From Pseudomonadota bacterium (GTDB lineage: Bacteria; Pseudomonadota; Alphaproteobacteria; Sphingomonadales; Sphingomonadaceae): DNA of 30,084 nt. Location of the stretch: the NCBI GenBank assembly GCA_023418595.1, contig JAEZZI010000004.1, positions 1-30,084 on the forward strand, in the 5' to 3' direction. The notes beneath the pieces were generated by a model. That model was given only the letters and a program-made list of their open reading frames with translations. It had not been told where the DNA came from and did no database searches. The translations under genes were made by a program, and so were the position numbers. Positions 7,321 to 13,597 of this stretch are shown here, in pieces. The first letter of the stretch is position 1. The number at the start of each line of letters is the position of its first letter.

Positions 7321-10003
7321 CCTCACCCGCGACGATCGCCTTCGCCTTCAGGTCGCGCAGCGGCTGAGCCTGCGCAAGCCGCAAGAGGAAGCGCTGCGGA
7401 TCCTGGGCGATGTGGCGGGCCGGCTGGACTGGAACGAAACCGCCGATCCGGCGGCGCTTCTCGCTGACATCCGCGCGACCTATCCTTCGGTTGATAGCTT
7501 CGAGCGGGCGTTCCCGTCGCTCGCGTTCGCGCTGGCGACCGGTGTCGGCAAGACGCGGCTGATGGGCGCCTTCATCGCCTGGCTGTATCTGACCGGCAGA
7601 TCGAAAAACTTCTTCGTCCTCGCGCCCAACACCACGATCTACGACAAGCTGGTCACCGATTTTTCGCGCCAGTCGTCGTCCAAATACGTGTTCCGGGGCA
7701 TCGCCGAGTTCGCGCAGACCCCGCCGATCATCGTCACCGGTGATACTTGGGAGGAAGGGCGCGGCGTGCGCGGGTCCGACCTGTTCGGCGGCGAGGCGAT
7801 CATCAACATCTTCAACGTCGACAAGATCAACAAGGAAAAGGGCCGCATCCGCTCGTTCCGCGAAACGCTGGGCGAGAGCTATTTCGACTATCTCTCTCGC
7901 CTGCCGGACTTGGTGATGCTGATGGACGAGGCGCACCGCTATCGTGCCAAGGCAGCGGCGAATGCGGTGTTCGAACTCAACCCCCGTCTAGGTCTGGAAC
8001 TGACCGCCACGCCGAAGACGGTCGGCGCGTCGCCGAAGGATTTCAAGAACGTCATCTATTCCTACGGCCTCGGGGAAGCGATGGCCGATGGCTACGTCAA
8101 GGAACCGGCGGTGGCGACGCGCGCCGACTTCCGGCCGGACGGCGTCGCTGCCGACGAGCTGGAGCGGATCATGCTCGCGGATGGCGTGACCTATCACGAG
8201 CACGTCAAGGTCGAGCTGGACCTCTACGCCCGCCAAAGCGGGCGGCCGAAGGTGCATCCGTTCATGCTCGTCGTGGCGAGGGACACCGCGCACGCGGGCG
8301 CAATCCGTGCCTATCTCGAAAGCGAGGACTTCCACGGTGGTGCCTATCGCGGTCGCGTCGCCGAGGTCCACTCCAACCAGACTGGGGAGGAGTCGAACGA
8401 GGCGATAGCGCGCCTCGTCGGGCTGGAACACGACGCGCAGACCGACATCGTCGTCCACGTCAACAAGCTGAAGGAAGGCTGGGACGTCACGAACCTGTAC
8501 ACGATCGTGCCGCTGCGCGCGTCAGCGTCGGAGATCCTGACCGAACAGACGCTGGGACGCGGGCTGCGCTTGCCTTACGGCACGCGCACCGGCGTCGAGG
8601 CTGTCGACACGCTGACGGTCATCGCCCACGACCGTTTCGACGAGGTCATTAGGCGCGCCCGCGAGCCGGGCTCGATCGTCAAGCTGAAGGAGATCACGAT
8701 CGGCGAAGGCGGCGACGTGACGCCGGACGCGCGCGAGGTGATGGCGGTGCCGACCGCTGTCGAAGCGATGTTCACCGGGCGCGTTCCGATGGCAAGTGTC
8801 GTGCGCGATGGCGACGAGCCTGCGACCTACACGCCGCCTTCGCCGGAGCAGGTTGCGATCGCCGACGCCACGCTCGCCTTCATCCGCGAGCGCGAGCGCA
8901 CGCTGCCCGGCGGCCTGGCCGACCTCAAGAAGCCTGAGGTGCAGGCGGCGATCGCCGCCGATGTTCGCCGCGCGACGGCCGCGGCTCAGGGCAGCTTCGA
9001 CGCAGTGATGCAGCCGCCCGCCGTCGAGGCGCTGGTGGCAGAGATCGCCGTCGGTATCGCCGCCAACACGATCGAGATTCCCGAGATCGTCGTCCTGCCG
9101 AGCCGCGAGGTGAACTTCTGGTTCGACGACTTCGACCTTGAGGGACTGGACGGCATCCGCTTCCGCCCGTCGAGCGACACGATCCTGATCCGTAACCTGC
9201 GCGACGACAGTCAGCGCGAGCTCGCCCGCGAGCGTTCCGGTCCACGCGAGAGGCGGCCGGAAGATTACATCATCCGCCATCTCATCGACTATCCCGAAGT
9301 CGATTACGACAGCCACGCGGACCGACTCTACAAATGGGCGGGTCAGGTGATCGCGCGGCTACGCGGCTATCTTGCCACCGAGGAAGAGGTCGAGGCGGTT
9401 TCCCTGGAACATGGCCGGGCACTCGCCCGCTTCGTGTTCGAGCAGATGCGGCGGCATTATCGCGAGACCCCAGTCGAATATCGGGCCAAGCGTGTGCGTT
9501 CTTTCAAGGCCCTCAAGCCCCAGCAGCTTGGCGTCAGCCTAGCGAAGCGGCTGCCCCTGAATGAAGCAGCATATCCGCTGTCCGCGACGCCGGGCATCCT
9601 GTTTTTCGGCTCAACGAAAAGCCCGTATCAGTTCCATAAATTCGATAGCGACCCCGAACGTCGCTTCGCCGCGCTGATCGACAGCGACAACATGCCCACC
9701 GTGATCCGGTGGCTTCGCCCAGCCGCCGGCCAGTTCGACATCGAATATGACCGCGGCCGCCGCTACGAACCGGACTTCGTCGTCGAATGCACCGACCGCA
9801 AGCTCATCGTCGAGGTCAAGGCCGAACGCGATCTTGCCGACGCCACCGTCCAGGAGAAAGCCCGCGCCGCCCGCGCCTGGGTTGCCAACGCCAACATCTT
9901 CGCAGCCGAAGGTGACGGCAAACTCTGGAGCTATGCGTTGTTGTCCGAGCGCGACGTAACCGAAAGCCTAACCATCGCAGGGGTGATGGCAAAGGCTGCG
10001 TGA
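7313..10003 (+). CDS. Type III-like restriction helicase-nuclease (Res)
   Basis: This is an 896-residue superfamily 2 helicase joined to a C-terminal nuclease, as in type III Res subunits. Walker A is GVGKT at 77-81, the DEAH box is at 205-208, LELTATPK is motif III, and the C-terminal lobe has KLKEGWDVTNLY and EQTLGRGLRLPYG (motif VI). Near the end, D821 (EPDFVV) with E834 and K836 (VEVK) forms a PD-(D/E)xK nuclease site. All key residues are present, so the enzyme looks intact. The start ATG at 7313 overlaps the mod stop, indicating translational coupling. In canonical systems Res cleaves DNA after ATP-dependent translocation and only with Mod. Here it shares an operon with an extra SNF2 helicase and a PLD protein, which is not the usual two-gene arrangement. 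Confidence 0.9.
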   Translation: MADLTRDDRLRLQVAQRLSLRKPQEEALRILGDVAGRLDWNETADPAALLADIRATYPSVDSFERAFPSLAFALATGVGKTRLMGAFIAWLYLTGRSKNFFVLAPNTTIYDKLVTDFSRQSSSKYVFRGIAEFAQTPPIIVTGDTWEEGRGVRGSDLFGGEAIINIFNVDKINKEKGRIRSFRETLGESYFDYLSRLPDLVMLMDEAHRYRAKAAANAVFELNPRLGLELTATPKTVGASPKDFKNVIYSYGLGEAMADGYVKEPAVATRADFRPDGVAADELERIMLADGVTYHEHVKVELDLYARQSGRPKVHPFMLVVARDTAHAGAIRAYLESEDFHGGAYRGRVAEVHSNQTGEESNEAIARLVGLEHDAQTDIVVHVNKLKEGWDVTNLYTIVPLRASASEILTEQTLGRGLRLPYGTRTGVEAVDTLTVIAHDRFDEVIRRAREPGSIVKLKEITIGEGGDVTPDAREVMAVPTAVEAMFTGRVPMASVVRDGDEPATYTPPSPEQVAIADATLAFIRERERTLPGGLADLKKPEVQAAIAADVRRATAAAQGSFDAVMQPPAVEALVAEIAVGIAANTIEIPEIVVLPSREVNFWFDDFDLEGLDGIRFRPSSDTILIRNLRDDSQRELARERSGPRERRPEDYIIRHLIDYPEVDYDSHADRLYKWAGQVIARLRGYLATEEEVEAVSLEHGRALARFVFEQMRRHYRETPVEYRAKRVRSFKALKPQQLGVSLAKRLPLNEAAYPLSATPGILFFGSTKSPYQFHKFDSDPERRFAALIDSDNMPTVIRWLRPAAGQFDIEYDRGRRYEPDFVVECTDRKLIVEVKAERDLADATVQEKARAARAWVANANIFAAEGDGKLWSYALLSERDVTESLTIAGVMAKAA

Positions 10004-10065
10004 TCGTTCGTCCGCATCTTATCCGCCCTCACAGACGGAAATGAACACTATAAACGTCGCGATCG

Positions 10066-11049
10066 TCACCTGATGCGGCTGCGGACCTGGGCTAGAAAAT
10101 TATCCCAGAAATAGGCGGCGGCACCAGCGGCGTCGAGGGGTCCATCCGGTCGCGCACGAGGCATTGCATTACGCGCGCCGAACGCCAGACCGTGGGGGGT
10201 GTCCTCGACCGGCAGCCAGTCGTTCATCGAATTCCGCGTGCTCGCGGCCGTGTCGTAGCTCAGGCATAGCGCGTTCCGCCACATGTCGCCGCCATGCCAG
10301 ATGCTGACCTGTCCGACGCGCTTGCCGTCAAGATAAGCGCTGGCAGCAAATGAGCGGCTATCGATCCGCTCGAAGTCCGTATCGATACGCGGATCAGATG
10401 CCTTCAGTTCGGCGAGCTTCTCTTCGAACAACGCTGCCGTCGCCTGAAACCCCTCACGCAGGAATCGGTCACGATCAAGGTCTGTCGGCTTCGCGGCGAT
10501 GCCAAGAAGGGTGGAGGCGTTCGCCGGCCGAATCGTGGCGACCGCGGTTTCCGGCTGGAACGTCGTCGCGTCGGCGGTGCGGGGACCGCTCGCCCTGCCG
10601 GCCTTCAGCATGTCGCGGATCGCACCAACGGCATTGTCGAACGCCGTGTCGGTGTCGGGCCAGCTGATGACGGGCTTGCCATCCTTGGGCAGCGCGACGA
10701 ATTCCGACAACGCTTGACCATCGCCGACCGGCACGCCTTTCCACTGGCAGGGTCTCAAGATGATCGAAACCACGCGCGCCGTGCCGTCTCGCTGGCGTGC
10801 GAAGGCGCGCATCATCTCCTGCTCGTAACAATATTCGGAGGCGATGAAGGCCGCCGACACGAGAAGGATGACAAGGTCGGAAGCAGCCAAAGCTGCCTGC
10901 ACGGCGGGATCGAGATGCTCACCGGGGCGCAGCATCCCGTCATGCCAGATGTCGATCAGCCCCTCGCGCTGTAGTGGTGCGAGGTGTTGCACCAGTTGAT
11001 CCTTCAATGCCGTGTCGGCGTGGGTGTAGGATATGAAGCCAGTCGTCAT
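10066..11049 (-). CDS. TIR-domain protein, probable defence effector
   Basis: This is a 327-residue soluble protein with an N-terminal TIR domain (residues ~3-145). It shows FISYTHAD at the first strand, IWHDGMLRPGEHL in the BB-loop region, SDLVILLVS, then SEYCYEQEM, in which E76 or E78 is the likely catalytic glutamate of NAD-cleaving TIR proteins. A linker of about 35 residues follows. The C-terminal half (residues ~180-327) has no domain I can name and may be the sensor. The gene converges on the Res gene with 62 bases between stop codons. Bacterial TIR proteins often cause NAD+ depletion and abortive infection, so a defence role is a reasonable inference. GGAG lies unusually close to the ATG at 11047-11049, so the start is only moderately sure. 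Confidence 0.85.
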   Translation of the reverse strand: MTTGFISYTHADTALKDQLVQHLAPLQREGLIDIWHDGMLRPGEHLDPAVQAALAASDLVILLVSAAFIASEYCYEQEMMRAFARQRDGTARVVSIILRPCQWKGVPVGDGQALSEFVALPKDGKPVISWPDTDTAFDNAVGAIRDMLKAGRASGPRTADATTFQPETAVATIRPANASTLLGIAAKPTDLDRDRFLREGFQATAALFEEKLAELKASDPRIDTDFERIDSRSFAASAYLDGKRVGQVSIWHGGDMWRNALCLSYDTAASTRNSMNDWLPVEDTPHGLAFGARNAMPRARPDGPLDAAGAAAYFWDNFLAQVRSRIR

Positions 11050-11094
11050 CTCCGAGGTCTAGCGTGTGGATGCGTGCCAGACCACGTCTGCCGT

Positions 11095-11310
11095 TCAGTC
11101 GATGTTGGTTTCGCCGCTATCATTCATATGGGTCGACAAAGCCGTGTCAGCCTTCATCATCTTCGCCTTCTTGCGAATCAGCGCCGCTTGTTCTAAATAC
11201 GTTCCGTTCGGGTCCTGGATTGGGCCGGAGGTAGAGTCGATGCTCGAACCAAGCGCCGCGGCGCTCAGAGCGGAGGACGGCCTCATCCGGATGTGCGGCG
11301 TCTGGTGCAC
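11095..11310 (-). CDS. Possible small hypothetical protein
   Basis: This is a 71-codon frame starting with GTG just upstream of the TIR gene on the same strand, ending 46 bases before its start. The C-terminal part (AALIRKKAKMMKADTALS) looks like a basic amphipathic helix and reads as genuine protein. I see no clear ribosome site and no known family. If real, it would be co-transcribed with the TIR gene and could modulate it; that is speculation. Confidence 0.3.
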   Translation of the reverse strand: MHQTPHIRMRPSSALSAAALGSSIDSTSGPIQDPNGTYLEQAALIRKKAKMMKADTALSTHMNDSGETNID

Positions 11311-11317
11311 AACAGTT

Positions 11318-11444
11318 GAAGGTGTAGGTGCAGCACCTTCATTGCGGGCCCCACGGTGGGGTGCAATGTCGGTAGCGGGGTAAATCCGCTCCCGGCTTGG
11401 GGTGTCAGACCTCCAGGTCGTTACGACGGTCGATTATGATCGAC
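11318..11444. promoter_or_regulatory. Cluster of five consecutive dyads, structured leader
   Basis: Five inverted repeats follow one another. 11318-11340 pairs GAAGGTG with CACCTTC and encloses AGGTGC-A-GCACCT. 11340-11368 pairs CATTGC with GCAATG and CCCCAC with GTGGGG. 11374-11390 pairs AGCGG with CCGCT. 11408-11419 pairs GACCT with AGGTC. 11429-11444 pairs GTCGAT with ATCGAC. The cluster ends 27 bases before the start of the 185-aa gene. It could be a folded RNA leader, a set of operators, or both. I see no other gene in 11050-11470 apart from the doubtful small frame. Confidence 0.5.
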
Positions 11445-11470
11445 TGCTCGGGCGATTCTGGAGGAAACCG

Positions 11471-12028
11471 ATGCCCGATCTTCTCTCTACAAATAGTGTT
11501 GCGAACGATCGCGTGGTGCAGGGTGCCGGCAAGCCGGCACGTGCGGTCAAGTCGTCGAAGGGCGGTGCGAGCGCAACAGGCAGCGCGAGCAAACGCGGAA
11601 GTGGCCAAGCCGAACTGAAGTACGGCGGCGCACTGACATCGGCCCTCGCACAGGCGCTCGCGCTCGAACCGCAGAAGAAAACCAAGGATCAGCTGGCCGA
11701 GAGTGTCCTCGCTGACGTGGTTGCCGCCATCACTGCCTTCCCGGGCGTGAAGCTCAAGAAGCTGTGGCCGCTGCTCAAGGAACTCGGTGCCGAGAACGAC
11801 GGCGCGACCTTCAGACGGGCGCTTGTGCGCGCGTTGAAGGAGGAGGCGGAACGTCAGCCTGTGATCGCCCTGTCGCTCCAGACCCGCGCGCCTCGCGTCG
11901 ATGAGGCCACGAGAAAGTCGGCGAAACCAGATGTGGCTGCGGCGAAGCAGCAGGTCGAACCAGCAGCCATGTCGGGCACATCCACGATCGAAGAGGAACT
12001 GCGCAGCCTGCGCGCGCCCGGCTTCTAA
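11471..12028 (+). CDS. Unknown 185-aa protein before the ParA-like gene
   Basis: I do not recognise this family. The first ~50 residues are basic and low in complexity (Lys, Gly, Ser, Ala), suggesting a disordered, possibly nucleic-acid-binding tail. The centre (residues ~55-135) reads as an alpha-helical domain with LAESVLADVVAAITAF and KLKKLWPLLKELG. The C-terminus is again Ala/Lys-rich and ends in a short helix. The ATG at 11471 was chosen because GGAGG sits 7 bases upstream; the frame is open further upstream without such a site. It precedes the ParA-like gene by 82 bases in the same direction. By position it may be that protein's DNA-binding partner, as in StbAB or ParAB pairs, but nothing in the sequence proves it. 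Confidence 0.7.
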   Translation: MPDLLSTNSVANDRVVQGAGKPARAVKSSKGGASATGSASKRGSGQAELKYGGALTSALAQALALEPQKKTKDQLAESVLADVVAAITAFPGVKLKKLWPLLKELGAENDGATFRRALVRALKEEAERQPVIALSLQTRAPRVDEATRKSAKPDVAAAKQQVEPAAMSGTSTIEEELRSLRAPGF

Positions 12029-12110
12029 TCGCCGATCCGCAACCGCGGATGCGGCGACAATCGTCCATTCAACACAGATCAGCGGGGCAGCCCGCTAGAA
12101 GGTATATATC

Positions 12111-13034
12111 ATGGTCATCAAGTCATTTCGCAGCAATCCGAACAAGCCCGGCACTGTCGGCAACGGTCCGCAGGCTGGCGGCATCGCAAAGTCGGCGGGC
12201 GTGATGCAGTCCTCGGCCATCGCGCTACTTGCCGGACTGCGGGTCGGGTTCATCGACGCCGACAGCACAACCGCGGCGACGTCATCGCTGGTCGATCCAA
12301 CCCGCCACACCGTCCTCAAGCTCACCGACGATGCCGACTTCGCCGACCGTGCGCAGCGGACCTTTGCCGGGTTCGACTTGGTGTTCATAGACTTCGGCGC
12401 CGCCCAGCTATCGAATCCCGAGACGATCCTGCCGACGCTTGGCATCATGGATGCGTTCGGCGGCGCGGCGAATTGCGCGCTCATTCTCAATCAGATCCCG
12501 CACAAAACCGGGTTGACGGCGGATCTCAACCGTATCGGCAGCTTCTTCTCGCCGCGTGCACAAATCCGCATTGCCCGACACAATATCGATGGCACTGGAA
12601 AGTTCGAGGACCTGCCTGCCGCACTGGCGAACTTTCCCGTTCATTACGTCGATAACTTCCCACCCAACGTCGATGACCTGTGGCGTTCCCGCCGCCTCCT
12701 GCCTTCTGACCTGATCGACGCGCCGCCGCCGGGCTATGAACTGGCGACAGCCAAGATTGCGCTGCATCTGCTGCGGATCGCGGAATCCGAGCACTTTGCG
12801 GAGTGGCTCGGCGCGGCTGCCGCGATCCCCAAGCTGCGAGCTGCTGCCAAGGACGCGCTCAAATACACCCCGCCGTTGCCCGCCGAGCAGCTCACCAATG
12901 CCGTGCTGACCGCATACGACGGGTTGCAGCGCGCGATGCACAAGGTTCTGCACGCGCACTCCGACGCAGACTGCGTCACATCAGCGAGAGAGGCTCAGCA
13001 CTACGATCGCGAGTACCGCGCGGCGAGAGCCTGA
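12111..13034 (+). CDS. ParA/StbB-like protein with a degenerate Walker A
   Basis: This is a 307-residue protein with the outline of a ParA/MinD-type ATPase. It shows a Gly-rich loop near residues 23-30 (AGGIAKSAG), then GLRVGFIDADSTT corresponding to the switch I region, and FDLVFIDFG as Walker B. The loop departs from the usual KGGxGKT/S: the glycine before Lys is replaced by Ala and the following T/S pair is altered, so nucleotide binding may be changed or lost. It sits between the unknown 185-aa gene and the candidate oriT, directly ahead of the mobilisation genes. Plasmid StbB proteins occupy a similar place in R388-like plasmids. Likely roles are element positioning, stability or help in mobilisation. 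A weak AAGG precedes the ATG. Confidence 0.7.
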   Translation: MVIKSFRSNPNKPGTVGNGPQAGGIAKSAGVMQSSAIALLAGLRVGFIDADSTTAATSSLVDPTRHTVLKLTDDADFADRAQRTFAGFDLVFIDFGAAQLSNPETILPTLGIMDAFGGAANCALILNQIPHKTGLTADLNRIGSFFSPRAQIRIARHNIDGTGKFEDLPAALANFPVHYVDNFPPNVDDLWRSRRLLPSDLIDAPPPGYELATAKIALHLLRIAESEHFAEWLGAAAAIPKLRAAAKDALKYTPPLPAEQLTNAVLTAYDGLQRAMHKVLHAHSDADCVTSAREAQHYDREYRAARA

Positions 13035-13071
13035 TCCGCACGCGTCGGCTCGCTTGTTTTCCTGCCAGCGT

Positions 13072-13092
13072 CGTTCGAACCGACGTCGAACG
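13072..13092. repeat. Inverted repeat in the oriT region
   Basis: CGTTCGA, a 7-base spacer and TCGAACG form a perfect dyad about 95 bases from the candidate nic site. It may bind an accessory protein of the relaxosome or regulate the mobilisation genes. Confidence 0.45.
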
Positions 13093-13186
13093 GCGCTGAC
13101 GTTCCGAGGTCAAGATTGTCGGCGCAGCGCACGATCAAATGCCCAAATTTACCCGATTGCCTTCTTAAAGTTGGTGGAGGGGAAAA

Positions 13187-13255
13187 GTGCAGGATGGGCC
13201 CGGTTAACCGGGCCAGCAGGTCGCCATTCCGCGCTGCGCTTGTCACGGCGACCTG
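13187..13255 (-). other. Candidate origin of transfer (oriT) with IncP-like nic
   Basis: On the minus strand, the 18-base perfect palindrome GGCCCGGTTAACCGGGCC (13197-13214) is followed at once by CATCCTG then CAC. YATCCTG|Y is the nic core of IncP/MOBP origins, which places the cut between 13190 and 13189. A second stem (CAGGTCGCC at 13217-13225 with GGCGACCTG at 13247-13255) lies just before the ribosome site of the accessory gene. The region is immediately upstream of the accessory and relaxase genes, as in RP4-like systems. Cleavage here would put the 5' end of the moving strand toward lower coordinates, so the ParA-like, TIR and restriction genes would enter first and the relaxase last. 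This is a prediction from motif and position. Confidence 0.6.
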
Positions 13256-13267
13256 AGGAAGCAGATC

Positions 13268-13597
13268 ATGGCACGTAGCCCGAACAAATCTATCGCGTCT
13301 TCGCTCCAGACCCTGACGGTCGGCGCGCGCATGACGCTTGACGAAGTCGAGAAGATCGACGCCGCCGCCCGCGCGGCGCACCTTGACCGATCGGCCTATA
13401 TCCGCCGCGTGTTGAAGGGGCGTGCCATCAGGTTCTACCCCATGGAGATGCTGCTCGCCGAGGCTGTCGCCTTGTTCTCCACGATGCGGATCAGCGTCGA
13501 GCTCGGCCGCACGGAAGGTCTCGCAGATGCATTTGATCGGCTCGATGCGCTGCTGGATCGAATGTGCGTCCTGAGCAAGGAAGAGCCACGCCCGTGA
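13268..13597 (+). CDS. MobC-like ribbon-helix-helix accessory protein
   Basis: This is a 109-residue protein. Residues ~15-52 match a ribbon-helix-helix DNA-binding fold: a strand LTVGARMT, then helices in LDEVEKIDAAARAAHLDRSA and YIRRVLKG. The rest is helical and probably mediates oligomerisation. GAGGAAG lies 7 bases before the ATG. The gene overlaps the relaxase gene by four bases (GTGA) and directly follows the candidate oriT. In MOBP systems such a protein (MobC, TraJ, NikA) binds the oriT repeat and recruits or positions the relaxase. The stem immediately upstream suggests it may also repress its own operon. Confidence 0.8.
   Translation: MARSPNKSIASSLQTLTVGARMTLDEVEKIDAAARAAHLDRSAYIRRVLKGRAIRFYPMEMLLAEAVALFSTMRISVELGRTEGLADAFDRLDALLDRMCVLSKEEPRP

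Noticed and set aside
1713..10003. Calling the operon DISARM
   Set aside because: No DrmA or DrmB is present, and the Res protein is type III-like with its own nuclease. Only the SNF2, PLD and methylase parts are shared in kind.
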